This document shows positions 16,056 through 25,846 of a stretch of 64,000 nucleotides of DNA, piece after piece. Position 1 is the stretch's first letter, and each line of letters opens with the position of its first letter. The position numbers were made by a program, and so were the translations under genes. Location of the stretch: NCBI RefSeq assembly GCF_035762905.1, contig NZ_DASUCC010000051.1, positions 11,259 to 75,258 of the forward strand. The letters run 5' to 3'. This DNA is from DASYTH01 sp035762905. GTDB taxonomy: Bacteria; Actinomycetota; Actinomycetes; Mycobacteriales; Pseudonocardiaceae. Under the pieces are notes generated by a model. It ran no database searches. It saw only the letters and a program-made list of their open reading frames with translations, and was not told the DNA's origin.

Positions 16056-17486
16056 TCACTCCAGTTGGAAGGTGGCGTCGGCCCGGGCCGCTGCGGTGTC
16101 GACCGGCTGGACGACCAGCAGCGAGTTCGACTGCCGGATGAAGCGTCCGGCCGCGGTGGCCGCCTCGAAGGACACCCCGGTCGCGTCGGTGAGCCCGGCC
16201 CGGCGCAGGAAGCTGGCGTCGCCGCGGAACAGCGCCGAGCCGTCGTTGCGGTCCAGCCACAGCTCGAAGTTGCGATGCCGCAGGAAATAACCGGGGAAGT
16301 TGGCCGATTCGAGGGAAATCGTTCCGGCACCGGACAACCCGGACACGATCCGGAACTGGGAGTCGGCCAGCGTGGTCACGTTCGCGTCGATCCGGGCCCG
16401 GAAGCTGAAGTGGCGCACGAACCGGTCGGTGCTGCCGGCCAGCCGCAACCGCTGCGGGGTGGGCCCGTCGGCGACCGGGATGCCGAAGTTCGGTGTGCCG
16501 TCGGCATTCCAGTACAGCTTCTGCACCCTGGTCCGGCGGTTGGGGTCGTTGAGCGGGTCGCCGTTGATGTCCCGGTAGTTGCGGTCGTGGTAGACCAGGA
16601 TGTCGGACAGGCCGTCCTCGGACACCGTGAACGAGTTGTGCCCGGGGCCGTACTGACCGGTGGCGTCGTTGCTGGTGAACACCGGCTGCTGGGTCTTGGT
16701 CCAGGACGAGGCGGACAGCAGGTTGCTCGACGCCGACGCGGTGAGCAGTCCGATGCAGTAGTTGGCGTCCGTCGCGCTGGCCGAGTAGGTGAGGAACACC
16801 CGGCCGTTGCGCACGATCACCGCCGGTCCCTCGTTGACCCGGAACCCACGCGTCTCCCAGGCCAGGGTCGGCACCGTGAGCCGAACCGGGGCCCCGGTGA
16901 TGGTCCACGGGTTGGTCATCCTGGCGATGTAGACGTTGGTGTTGGAGTTGATCCCGGGCTCCTGCTGCGCCCACACCAGATAGCGGATTCCGTTGTGCAC
17001 GAACGTGGACGCGTCCAGGGAGAACGTGTCCCACGCGGTGGTGATCCGCCCACGCTCCACCCAGGTCCCGGTCAGCGGGTTGGCGCTGGAGTTCTCCAGC
17101 ACGTACATCCGAATCCGCCAGATGTCGTCGGTCCGCCCGGCCGCGAAGTAGATGTACCACCGCCCGTCGATCCGGTGCAGCTCCGGCGCCCAGATGTGCG
17201 CCCCCATCTCCCCGCTGATGTGCCGCCGCCAGATCACCGACTCCGCGGCGCCGGACAGCCCCTGCAGCGTGCCGGCCCGGCGCAGCACGATCCGGTCGTA
17301 CTCCGGGGCCGTCGCGGTCAGATAGTAGAACCCGTCGGTGTGCTTCAGCACGTGCGGATCGGCCCGTTGCGACACAAGAGAGTTCGTGTACTGCACCGCG
17401 GGCGACGCCGCCGCCGGCACCGCCACGACCAAGCCGGCCGAAAGGACCACCGCAACCGAGGCGACGAGCGACCTGAACCGTGGCAC
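16056..17486 (-). CDS. Secreted GH43 family arabinofuranosidase/arabinanase with C-terminal AbfB domain
   Basis: 476 residues starting at GTG 17486 after a strong GAGGAGG site; longer in-frame starts upstream lack a ribosome-binding site. Residues 1-28 form a signal peptide ending AAA. The GH43 five-bladed propeller begins with RADPHVL (D43 as the probable catalytic base), has an Asp in LDASTF (pKa-modulating position) and NEGPAVI with the likely acid Glu. The last 140 residues resemble an AbfB/CBM42 arabinose-binding domain (ESANFPGYFLRHRNFELWL). It would release arabinose from hemicellulose outside the cell. Its neighbours include other secreted carbohydrate enzymes. Confidence 0.88.
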   Translation of the reverse strand: MPRFRSLVASVAVVLSAGLVVAVPAAASPAVQYTNSLVSQRADPHVLKHTDGFYYLTATAPEYDRIVLRRAGTLQGLSGAAESVIWRRHISGEMGAHIWAPELHRIDGRWYIYFAAGRTDDIWRIRMYVLENSSANPLTGTWVERGRITTAWDTFSLDASTFVHNGIRYLVWAQQEPGINSNTNVYIARMTNPWTITGAPVRLTVPTLAWETRGFRVNEGPAVIVRNGRVFLTYSASATDANYCIGLLTASASSNLLSASSWTKTQQPVFTSNDATGQYGPGHNSFTVSEDGLSDILVYHDRNYRDINGDPLNDPNRRTRVQKLYWNADGTPNFGIPVADGPTPQRLRLAGSTDRFVRHFSFRARIDANVTTLADSQFRIVSGLSGAGTISLESANFPGYFLRHRNFELWLDRNDGSALFRGDASFLRRAGLTDATGVSFEAATAAGRFIRQSNSLLVVQPVDTAAARADATFQLE

Positions 17487-17638
17487 CGGGTCCTCCTCAC
17501 AGCGCACTGTTCGATATGCCGAACTCGGTTCGAAATAGGGGCTGTAGGCCGACAGTAATCGCACCATCACAGCGACGTCAACGAGCCGGCGACTCCACTC
17601 GGGTGTTCAGCCCGCCGGTCGTGCGACGATAGAGCGTT

Positions 17639-18361
17639 ATGAAGGACCTGCTGCTCGCCGAGCTTGACGCCCGCATCGCTCGGCACGGCAGCGGGGACTC
17701 GTCCGGAGTGCTCGATGAGCGGGCGCTGGCCCTGGTGACCGAGCTTGCGGCGTCGGGTGATCCGGACGCCGGCAGCCTCGGCCGGGTCGCGGCGTTGCAT
17801 CTGTGTCGGTATCAGGCACTGCCGCCGGAGGATGGTGCGGACGATCTGCGGCTCGCGATGGATCTCTACCGGATCCTGCATTCGGTCGATGCGCGGTTGG
17901 TGCCGCCCGAGGCGCGGGCGCTGTTGGGGTTCGCCTCGCCGCGCGAGGCGGGCATCGCGCTGTTGCGTGAGTACGAGCGGGGCGGACCGGTGGAACACCT
18001 GGAGCGGGCGGTCTCGTTGTTGCGGCAGGAGGCCGATCAGCCGGACGATCTGCACAGCCTCGCCGTGGCGCTGGTGCATCGGTTCGAGCGGTTCGGTCAG
18101 CGGGCGGATCTGGACGAGGCGATCGGGCGCAGCCGCTATGCCGTGGCGGTCGCCGGGCCGGACGATCCGCGGCGGGCGGGATTCCAGTCCGCTCTCGCCG
18201 AGAGCCTGCTTCGCCGGTTCGAGTTGACCGCCAACCCGTCCGATGTGGAGGAGGCCATCGCCGTGGGTCGCGAGCTGGTCGCCACCACCGGCGGTCCGAG
18301 CCGGGCCCAGGCCAAGGCGCGCCTCGCCAGGGCCCTGACCCGAAGGTCCGAACAGACCTAG
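17639..18361 (+). CDS. TPR-type protein resembling the N-terminal part of actinobacterial CHAT-TPR proteins
   Basis: 240 residues, all helical, with no signal peptide or TM segment. The opening (MKDLLLAELDARIARHG) and the repeats ending with RYAVAVAGPDDPRRAGFQSA and RRFELTANPSDVEEAI resemble the start of long actinobacterial TPR-CHAT proteins. Those proteins normally continue for several hundred residues into a caspase-like CHAT peptidase. Here a TAG ends the protein after about four to five repeats. It could be a stand-alone scaffold or a remnant of a longer gene; no CHAT sequence is visible in the next 170 bp. It is convergent with the GH27 remnant. Confidence 0.6.
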   Translation: MKDLLLAELDARIARHGSGDSSGVLDERALALVTELAASGDPDAGSLGRVAALHLCRYQALPPEDGADDLRLAMDLYRILHSVDARLVPPEARALLGFASPREAGIALLREYERGGPVEHLERAVSLLRQEADQPDDLHSLAVALVHRFERFGQRADLDEAIGRSRYAVAVAGPDDPRRAGFQSALAESLLRRFELTANPSDVEEAIAVGRELVATTGGPSRAQAKARLARALTRRSEQT

Positions 18362-18533
18362 GCCGATCACAGTGGATCACCGGGCGAAGTCTCGGCCCAA
18401 CCAACAGATACCTCAGGGGCACCGTGACGCAACCCAGCCACACTCAACCCGCCAACCGCACCTTCCGCTGGAACGCAACGACAGCAGTAAATTCCGGAGA
18501 GGCAGACCAGAGGCGGACTGGAGGCGGACCAGC

Positions 18534-20642
18534 TCACTCGGCCCGGACGTTGTCGATGAAGGCCTGGGCACCGTTGAGGAAGAGCCAGACGGCGCGGAGT
18601 TGGCCCGGGTCGACGGTGCTGCCGGCCGGGCAGCCGAGGTCGGTGAACTTCTGGGCGATGGTGCGGGTGGAGTTGGGGTTGGTCCAGGTCCAGCGGCTGC
18701 CCTGACACCAGGTGAAGTTGGGGCCGACCTGGACGGCGATCTCGGCGGTGGTGCCGACGGTCGGGCCGGACCTGAGGTCGAACTTCAGGGTCGAGGTGCC
18801 GGTCAGGTCGAGCGGCGGGTCGTACCGGCGGCCGAACCAGTTCCCGGGGGTCGGCGGGAACACCTCGAGGCCGTGGTCGCCTTCGGTGTGGAAGGCGGTG
18901 GAATGGGCGACGGTTCCGCCGTCGCCGGGGTTGACGATGGTGAACTCCTCGGTGCCGGTCTCGAAGGAGAACACGGTGCGCTCGACCGGAAGGACCGGGT
19001 CGGCGGGGTCGGGGATGCCGCAGGTCAGGATCGGTGCGGCCCAGTCGGTGTGGTCGTTGACCGTGGTGCCGTCCGGGCCGGGACCGCTGCCGGTGGTGAC
19101 CAGCCGAAGCCAGGTGGCGCCGGTCAGATCCGCGGTCAGGGTCCGCGGGGCCGTACCCGCGAGCACCGGACCGCTGGCGGCGACGGCGGTGTCGTCGGCG
19201 AAGACGGTGAAGGTGGCCGGGATGGTGGTTGCCGCCTCGTCGTCGACACCGACGTCGGCGGTCAGGCCGGTACACCGGCCGCCGAGGTAGTAGCTGATCT
19301 CGCTCGGCGCGGTGGTGCCGATGCCGCGGGTGTAGAGCCGGCCGCCGATGGTGAGCAGGGCCCCGTCGCTTTCGGCGCTGTCGCCGTTGCTCTGGTCGAT
19401 CTCCACCGGTCCGCGCGCGTTGGTGGAGCCGACCGCGAGCACCGAGCCCAGATGCCTTCGGCCGTCGGCGGGAGCGGTCACCACCGTGCTGATCACCTCG
19501 CTGGTGGACGTGCCGGTCCGGTGCCGGCGGCCCCACGTGTAGCCGGCCGTGACGGTGATCGGGTAGCGGCCGGCGGCCGTGCCCTCCGGCACCGTGACCG
19601 TCCACGTGGTCCGCAGGGTCGCGTCAGTGGCCAGGTCGCGCCGCTTGGTGGGACCGGACGCGCTGACCGTCCACCCCTCGGGAACCTGGACCCGGACCCG
19701 GACGCCGTCGATCTCACCGGCGCCCCGGTTGGTCACCGTGGTGGTCAGGGTGCCGCCCGCCGGACCGGGAACCAGGGTGCCGAGACCGGCTCCGACCGGG
19801 ACCGACGGCGCCACCGCGGCGGGGTCGCGCACCGGCCGGACCCGGTAGACCACGGTGCCGTGCGCCGGGACGGCGGCGGAGATCGTGGTCTTCGCCTGCG
19901 TGACCGATCCGGTCCACAGGTCCCGCAGTTGGTAGCCGCGGGCGGGTCGCAGCCCGGTCCGGCCGGCCGGGACGCTGACCGTGGCCAGCGCGTCGGTGGC
20001 GTTGTACAGCGCGATCGCCCGGTCGCCGTTGGCCAGCGGCTTGTCAAGGACCATCAGTCCGTCCGCGTCGGAGACGATGGTTCCCTGCCGGCCCAACGGG
20101 TCCTGGTCGACGGCGATGATCTCCCGGTTGCCCAGGATGGCCAGGGTCTGCGGGGATGCGGTGCGCAGGTCGGTTCCGATCAGCAGCGGGGCGGCCATCA
20201 TCGCCCACATGCTCATGTGGGTGCGGTACTCGATGTCGGTCATCCCGCCGTTGCCGATCTCCATCATGTCCGGGTCGTTCCAGTGCCCCGGTCCGGCGAA
20301 CGGGTACAGCGGCGCGTTGAACGCGATGATCGAGCGCAGGCTTGGCCAGTTGTCGCCGATGTCGCCGGTGGTGCGCCACAGGTGCCCGACGCCGGTGGCC
20401 CACTCCCACGGCCGGGACTGGCCCCACTCGGTGATCGAGTACACGATCGGCCGGCCGGTGTGGTCCGGGGCCCGGCGCATGGCGGTGTAGCGCCGGATGA
20501 AGTCCTGCTGCGAGCCGTCGGACTGGTTGTTGCAGTTGTCGTACTTGAGGTAGTCGACCCCCCAGCCGGCCCAGGCCGCCATGGCCGACGCCGTCGACCT
20601 GCGGCTGCTTTCCCGAACCTGCCACCGCATCCGTTGACGCAC
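18534..20642 (-). pseudogene. GH27 alpha-galactosidase, 5'-truncated, with C-terminal carbohydrate-binding domains
   Basis: The frame encodes the later part of a GH27 barrel followed by a NEW3-like beta domain, an NPCBM-like domain and a C-terminal CBM-like domain. The nucleophile Asp (WGVDYLKYDNC) and the acid/base Asp (WRTTGDIGDNW) are kept. Homology begins abruptly near 20590. The signal peptide, the GWNSWN motif, the Asp-Asp substrate residues and the first barrel strands are absent, and the preceding 50 bp to the next gene's stop (20690) do not encode them in any frame I could see. An internal ATG at 20582 could start a fragment, but it could not fold as a full barrel. Deletion between this gene and the sugar dehydrogenase remnant is the simplest reading. 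Confidence 0.8.
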
Positions 20643-20689
20643 CGGCGTGGGTGACCCGGCAGGCGGGCCGGGTCACCCGTGCCGCGCGG

Positions 20690-21762
20690 TCAGAACACCA
20701 GGCGCAGGATGCGGTCGTCGCCGGTGCGGGGAGTGCCGCGGCCGTCGGTGTTGTTGGTGATCAGCCACAGGGATCCGTCGGGAGCGGTGGCCACCGTGCG
20801 GAACCGGCCGAACTGGGCGTTGAGGAAGCCGACCGGGTTGCCGTCCGGTCCGCCGTTGAGTACCGGCACGCCCCAGAGCCGCTGGCCGCGCAGCGCGGCC
20901 AACCACACCGTGTTGCGGGTGAACGCGATTCCGGACGGCGAGGCCTGGGCCGGCGTCCACTGCGCGACCGGGTTGACGAACCGGGTGTCGGTGGTCCGCC
21001 CCTCGACGGTCGGCCAGCCGTAGTTGCCGCCGGCCCGGATCTGGTTGAGCTCGTCCCAGGTGTTCTGGCCGAACTCGCCGGCCCACAGCCGGCCGGCGCT
21101 GTCGAAGGCCAGGCCCTGGACGTTGCGGTGGCCCCGGCTGTAGACCCGGTTGCCGGCCACCGGGTTGCCCGGAGCGGCCGCACCGGTCGGGGTGACCCGC
21201 AGGATCTTGCCGCCGAGCGAGGTCATGCTCTGCGCGTTGGTACGGATGTTGGCGTCGCCCGTGGCGATGTAGAGCATGCCGTCCGGGCCGAAGGCCATCC
21301 GGCCGCCGTCGTGGATGTTCGCCCGCGGGATGCCCGAGACGATCACCTGCGGGGTGCCCAGCGTGGTGTTGAACGGCATCCGCACCACGCGGTTGTCGTT
21401 GGCCCCGGTGAAGTAGGCGTAGACCAGCCGGTCGGAGGCGAACGTGGGGGCCACCGCGATGCCGAGCAGGCCGCCCTCGCCACCCGGCGCGACCCCGGGC
21501 ACCGTGCCGATGATGGTCACCGTGCCGCCGGCGATCCGCTTGATCCGCGCGGTATTGCGCTCCGACACCAGCGCCGAGCCGTCCGGCAGGAACGCCAACC
21601 CCACGGCACGGCGAGGCCGGTGGCCACGGTGCTGGCCACCCGTGGCGTCGGCGGGACGGCCTGGGTGCCGACCGGGTCCGGTGCGCCCGTGCCCGATGCC
21701 GGTGCGGCGAGGGCAAGGGTGGAGAGCAGGACGGTGGCGAGTGCGAACGGTGTTTTACGCAC
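20690..21762 (-). pseudogene. Secreted PQQ-dependent sugar (sorbosone/glucose) dehydrogenase-like gene with a single-base frameshift
   Basis: The GTG at 21762, after an AGAGAGGGA site, starts a signal peptide (VRKTPFALATVLLSTLALA) and a mature N-terminus reading ...VATGLAVPWG. The frame then goes wrong. The rest of the protein (LAFLPDGSALVSERNTARI onward, to the stop at 20690) continues in another frame from about 21602. One base is missing in the G-run at about 21600-21606. The body has family motifs: LLGIAVAP, NIHDGGRMAFGPDGMLYIATGD, SRGHRNVQGLAFD and GNYGWPTVEG. Apart from the shift the gene looks intact, so either a recent mutation or a sequencing error is possible. Confidence 0.85.
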
Positions 21763-21878
21763 GTCGATCCCTCTCTGGATGTTCCCCAGGTGTGGGTTTG
21801 CCCACCCATCGTCACCAGGCCGGCACACAGAGCGCAATGGACCTAGGTAGAAATGGTGGTCGAGCGCGGGGTGCCAGG

Positions 21879-22550
21879 TCAGCGTCCCGGTTGGACTGCT
21901 CCGGTCTCGTAGGCGAGGACGACGGCCTGGACGCGGTCCCGGCAGCCGAGCTTGGCGAGCAGGTTGCCGACGTGGGTCTTGACCGTCGAGGCGCTCACCA
22001 CCAGCGTCCTGGCGATCTCGGCGTTGGACAGGCCGCGGGCGATGAGCAGCAGGATCTCCCGTTCCCGTTCGGTGAGCTCGGCAAGTGGGTCGGCGCCGGA
22101 CGACGGCTCGGGCGCGGCGGACACCCGGGCGAACTCGGCGATCAGCCGGCGGGTGACGGCGGGCGCGACCAGGCCGTCGCCGGCGGCGACCACCCGGACC
22201 GCGGTGACCAACTCGTCGGGTTCGGTGTCCTTGAGCAGGAACCCGCTCGCCCCGGCGCGCAGCGCGGCGAACACGTACTCGTCCAGGTCGAAGGTGGTGA
22301 CCACGAGCACCGGGATCGGCTCCGGCACGGCGGTTCCGGCCAGCTGCCGGGTGGCGGCGATGCCGTCGGTACCCGGCATCCGCACGTCCATCAGCACCAG
22401 GTCGGGCCGGTGCCGGCGGGCCACCGCCACCGCGGCCGCGCCGTCGGCCGCCTCACCGACCACCTCGATGTCCACTTCGGACTCGAGGATGGTGCGGAAC
22501 CCGGCCCGCACGACGGCCTGGTCGTCGGCGACCACCACCCGGATCGTCAC
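21879..22550 (-). CDS. NarL/LuxR-family response regulator
   Basis: 223 residues: a receiver domain (acidic pair in VVVADDQ, phosphoacceptor Asp in LVLMDVRMPG, Lys in FLLKDT) and a C-terminal LuxR HTH (LTEREREILLLIARGLSNAEIA). GTG 22550 overlaps the kinase stop by 4 bp, so the pair is translationally coupled and cognate. As in other actinobacterial cell-envelope stress pairs of this type the trigger is unknown; the membrane DUF418 protein heads the same operon. Confidence 0.93.
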   Translation of the reverse strand: MTIRVVVADDQAVVRAGFRTILESEVDIEVVGEAADGAAAVAVARRHRPDLVLMDVRMPGTDGIAATRQLAGTAVPEPIPVLVVTTFDLDEYVFAALRAGASGFLLKDTEPDELVTAVRVVAAGDGLVAPAVTRRLIAEFARVSAAPEPSSGADPLAELTEREREILLLIARGLSNAEIARTLVVSASTVKTHVGNLLAKLGCRDRVQAVVLAYETGAVQPGR

Positions 22551-23791
22551 GCCGGCTCCCGGTGGGCCAGCGGCAGCCGGGCGACGACCCGCCAGCCGCC
22601 CGATCCGGTCGGCCCGACGCACAGGTCGCCGCCGCAGTACCGGATTCGCTCGCGCATGCCGAGCAACCCGTACCCGCCGTCGGCGGCGACCGGTGGCCGG
22701 CGGCCGGCGGGTCCGTTGTGGACGGTCAGGGTGAGGTCCGCGGCCCGGTAGTCCACCCGGACGTCGACCCGCGCCCCGGGAGCGTGCTGACGGGCGTTGC
22801 TGAGTGCCTCCTGCACGAGCCGGTAGGCGGCCACGTCGGTGGCCGGGGACAGCGCGGCCGGGGTTCCGGTGGCGTGCACGGTGACCGCCATTCCGGTGTC
22901 CCGCGCCGTTGCCACCAGATCGTCCACCATGGACAGTGACGGTTGCGGGGCGGGCACCTCGTCCTCCGGCCGGGTGCGGAGCACGCCGACCAGCTCCCGC
23001 ATGGCGGCCAGGGTGTGCCGGCCCTGCGCGCGGATGGACCGCAGCGCCTCGCGGGCCTGGTCGGGATCGCGGTCGAGCAACCGGTCGGCGGCGCCGGCCT
23101 GCACCACGATGGCCGACAGGTCGTGCGCGGCGACGTCGTGCAGCTCACGCGCGATGCGGGCGCGTTCCTCGGCCGCGGCGGCGGACTCCCGCAGCTCCCG
23201 TTCGGCCTCCAGCCGGGTGACCCGGGCGGCGAGCTCGGCGGCGTAGGCGCGGTTGGTTCGCACGTAGAGCCCGATCAGCCCGGGGATGGCGACCGTGCCG
23301 ACCGAGGCGAGCACCAGATTGACCGGACCGCCGTCGGTGGCCCAGAACGTGGCCACCAGGTCCACCCGCCCGCCGAGCGCGACCGAGACGATCCCGCCCG
23401 CGGCGTGTCCGGCCGCTGCGGCGGCCAGCGTGCTGATCGCCGGCCGCCGGGGCAGCATGGTGGCCACGGTGTAGGCGCACACCAGCGTCCCGATTCCGGT
23501 GAGCGGGTAGGCCGCGGGCAGCGCGGTGGCGGCCAGCACGGCGAGCACCGCGACGGCCAGCGCGGCCCTGGGTGCCCGGCGCCGCACCGCGATCGTCGCG
23601 AAGTCCACTGTGGACACGAGGGTCGCGAGGGCGACGACGGCGCCGGACGACGGGAGCCGGCCGTCGTTCAGCAGCAACGCCAGCGGGATCCGGCCCAGCC
23701 CGAGCACCGCGAGTGTGACGGCGACGACCGTGTCCCGGCCGGTCGGGGTGTGCCCGCCCAGCCGGGCCAGCGACCGCCGCCACCAGGTCAT
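22547..23791 (-). CDS. Sensor histidine kinase (HisKA_3)
   Basis: 414 residues with about five to six TM helices in the first 190 residues, a short coiled-coil linker rich in Glu/Arg, a HisKA_3 motif ELHDVAAHDLSAIVVQAG and an HATPase domain with EALSNARQHAPG (N-box) and GGYGLLGMRERIRYCGG (G2). The ATG at 23791 overlaps the upstream DUF418 stop (ATGA), and the 3' end overlaps the regulator start. It is unrelated in detail to the kinases of the TOMM locus. Confidence 0.93.
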   Translation of the reverse strand: MTWWRRSLARLGGHTPTGRDTVVAVTLAVLGLGRIPLALLLNDGRLPSSGAVVALATLVSTVDFATIAVRRRAPRAALAVAVLAVLAATALPAAYPLTGIGTLVCAYTVATMLPRRPAISTLAAAAAGHAAGGIVSVALGGRVDLVATFWATDGGPVNLVLASVGTVAIPGLIGLYVRTNRAYAAELAARVTRLEAERELRESAAAAEERARIARELHDVAAHDLSAIVVQAGAADRLLDRDPDQAREALRSIRAQGRHTLAAMRELVGVLRTRPEDEVPAPQPSLSMVDDLVATARDTGMAVTVHATGTPAALSPATDVAAYRLVQEALSNARQHAPGARVDVRVDYRAADLTLTVHNGPAGRRPPVAADGGYGLLGMRERIRYCGGDLCVGPTGSGGWRVVARLPLAHREPA

Positions 23792-24789
23792 CTCGTGCTC
23801 GCCTCTCGCCGGAGCGGGATCCGCCGCCGGTAGGTGACGGTCCGCCATGCCCACTCCAGCGGACCATAGCCGAACCGGCGCAGCCACACCGGGCTCCAGA
23901 CCGCCTGCACGGCCAGAATGCCGACGCCCAGCAGCGCCGCCGTACCCCACTCGGCGGATCCGCGCAGGCCCAGTGCCGATCCCAGCGTCACGAACAGCAC
24001 CGTTGCGGTCAGGTAGTTGGTCAACGCCAGCCGGCCCATCGGGGCGAACACCGCGTCCAGCGCGGGCCCCACCGGACCCCGCAGCAGCAGCAGGAACGCC
24101 GCCGCATAGGCACCGGCCATCGACATCGAGAACACCAGCCCGAGCCGGCGCCCCACCAGCTCACCGGCCCCGAACCCGACGATGATCAGATAGCAGCCGA
24201 CCGCCAGCACCGCGCAGGCGACCAGGAACACCCACAACGCCCCGGTGAGCCGGTCGAGTTTCTCGGCGAACTCGTTCTGCGCCAACGCGAACCCCAACAC
24301 GAACAGGCCGGGCAGGACACCGAACCCGCCGACCCCGAGCAGCACCCCGAGCACGGTCAGCGCCGCCCCGACCCACAGGTTCACCCGCGCCGGCGCGTAG
24401 CTCAACGGCAGCAACACCACCAGCCCGGTGATCGCGAACGGGAGCAGCACCTCACCCGGCTGCAGCAGGTGGTGCAGCGCCCCGACCACACCCAGCGCGA
24501 CCAGCCGCCGCACCAACGGCACCCGGGGCCGGTCGGTGCGCCGCGCCGCCGAGCGCAGGAACAACCCGAACCCCAACCCGAAAAGCAGGTAGAAAATCGG
24601 ATAGAACCGGCCGAGCACGAACAGCCGGACCCCATCCGGTGCCCGGGACAGGTCGGTCATCATGCCCATCGTCTGCGGAATGTTGATAAAAATGATCCCG
24701 CACAACGCGAACCCGCGCAGCGCGTCCAACGCGGAAATGCGCCGAGTCGTCGGGGCCGCGCCCCCCGCTTCCTTCGTCAACGCCGTCAT
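23788..24789 (-). CDS. DUF418-type multi-TM membrane protein
   Basis: A 333-residue polytopic protein with about nine to ten hydrophobic helices. The N-terminal RISALDALRGFALCGIIFIN motif and the C-terminal PLEWAWRTVTYRRRIPLR motif are hallmarks of DUF418/YeiB-like proteins. ATG 24789 is chosen as the first start giving the conserved N-terminus. It is first in a three-gene coupled operon with a kinase and a regulator, so it may sense or transport the signal. Function of DUF418 is unknown. Confidence 0.88.
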   Translation of the reverse strand: MTALTKEAGGAAPTTRRISALDALRGFALCGIIFINIPQTMGMMTDLSRAPDGVRLFVLGRFYPIFYLLFGLGFGLFLRSAARRTDRPRVPLVRRLVALGVVGALHHLLQPGEVLLPFAITGLVVLLPLSYAPARVNLWVGAALTVLGVLLGVGGFGVLPGLFVLGFALAQNEFAEKLDRLTGALWVFLVACAVLAVGCYLIIVGFGAGELVGRRLGLVFSMSMAGAYAAAFLLLLRGPVGPALDAVFAPMGRLALTNYLTATVLFVTLGSALGLRGSAEWGTAALLGVGILAVQAVWSPVWLRRFGYGPLEWAWRTVTYRRRIPLRREASTR

Positions 24790-24966
24790 CACACCATCGT
24801 GGCCCGAGCACGCGCACCGACACCTCCCCCCACGCGCCGGAATCGACCTCATACCCCAGACCTAACCGCCCCCACCCATCTCCCCCGCGCGACCGATCCG
24901 CAACCCGCTCAATCCTGCCGCGTCGCCCGCCCGATCTCCGCAACCAGGCTGGCCGGGAACGGGGTG

Positions 24967-25134
24967 TCACCAAGGACTGAGCGGCTCGCGGTGTTCGTGG
25001 GTGCGGAAGTCGGTTCGGCCCTGGGTCAGCGCGGACTCGCCGAGCGCGTCGGCGTAGGCACGGAGCACGCCGAGCACGGTGTCGAGCGGAACCGTCCCCG
25101 GCCGGTCCTGACGCTGGAAGTACACCACCCCCAT
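24967..25134 (-). CDS. Possible 55-residue hypothetical protein in the 24790-25212 gap
   Basis: The 423-bp gap between the DUF418 gene and the SH3-like gene has only one plausible frame: ATG 25134 with a weak AGAGG upstream, encoding an uncharacterised 55-residue polypeptide (MGVVYFQRQ... ending HEHREPLSPW) with one predicted helix. It matches no family I recognise and could be the 3' scrap of a lost gene. The remainder of the gap holds nothing I can name. Confidence 0.3.
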   Translation of the reverse strand: MGVVYFQRQDRPGTVPLDTVLGVLRAYADALGESALTQGRTDFRTHEHREPLSPW

Positions 25135-25212
25135 CGACCTCTGACCGGCAGGTGATCGCGACAAGGGATGGCGGCCGCGCGTCGGCGGCCGCCATCCCTA
25201 CCCCCTGGTTTG

Positions 25213-25620
25213 TCAGAAGCCACACCACCGGATGCTGCCGCGCGTGAAGCCGTCCACGTTGACATCCAGCAGGTCGTCCCGCACCCAGCCGCGCACACCG
25301 GTCCGCTGGTTCCGCAGGTAGGTCCAGGTGAAGCCGTCGTTGCCCGAGGTCCAGCAGAAGTAGAGGGCGTCGTCGGTTGGCTGCAGCGCGCCCGGCGCAC
25401 CACACCCGGTGGACGACCCGCTGCGCTGGTTCGCGGCGCCGCTGGCCGGAGCATCCGCCTCTACCCGGTTCTCGAGGTTGGGGCCCGCGGTGTTACAGGG
25501 TGCGTGCATCGGGCCGACGGAACCCGGCCCGGGCTTCGGCGCCGCGCTCGCCGGCCCGGCCAACACCAGGCCCGTCGCGGCGACCGCCGTGAGCATCGTG
25601 CCCACCATCGCTTTTCTCAT
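25213..25620 (-). CDS. Small secreted SH3-like protein
   Basis: 135 residues: signal peptide (1-27, ending PASAAP) and a mature domain of about 105 residues with four Cys (probable disulfides). The region YFCWTSGNDGFTWTYLRN then GVRGWVRDDLLD is typical of bacterial SH3-like domains that bind cell-wall peptides. ATG 25620 has a good GGGGAG site; the frame extends upstream without merit. It could be a cell-wall-binding or inhibitor-like secreted protein. It is separated by 226 bp from the divergent HTH gene. Confidence 0.75.
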   Translation of the reverse strand: MRKAMVGTMLTAVAATGLVLAGPASAAPKPGPGSVGPMHAPCNTAGPNLENRVEADAPASGAANQRSGSSTGCGAPGALQPTDDALYFCWTSGNDGFTWTYLRNQRTGVRGWVRDDLLDVNVDGFTRGSIRWCGF

Positions 25621-25846
25621 AATGGATCTCCCCCTTGCAGTTTCACTGAAAGATCGAATTCCGGTGCCGGCCGCATGGCCGAACACCCCAGATGATTTCA
25701 ACTACTAAGCATTGACAGGCAAGGGTTTGCGGTACTCTGGGATGGTGGGACGCGCCTAGATGTCGTGCGGTGTAGGTACACCCGACCTGGTGGGACAGGC
25801 GTGGGATGTTCGGTCGACCGGATAGCTCCGGTGTGAGGGGGACAGG

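Noticed and set aside
13263..17558. A 1431-residue plus-strand frame
   Set aside because: It covers four recognisable genes on other frames or strands; Arg/Gly/Asp-rich shadow.
18362..18533. Continuation of the TPR gene into a CHAT domain
   Set aside because: No CHAT motifs in any frame; the next gene is convergent.
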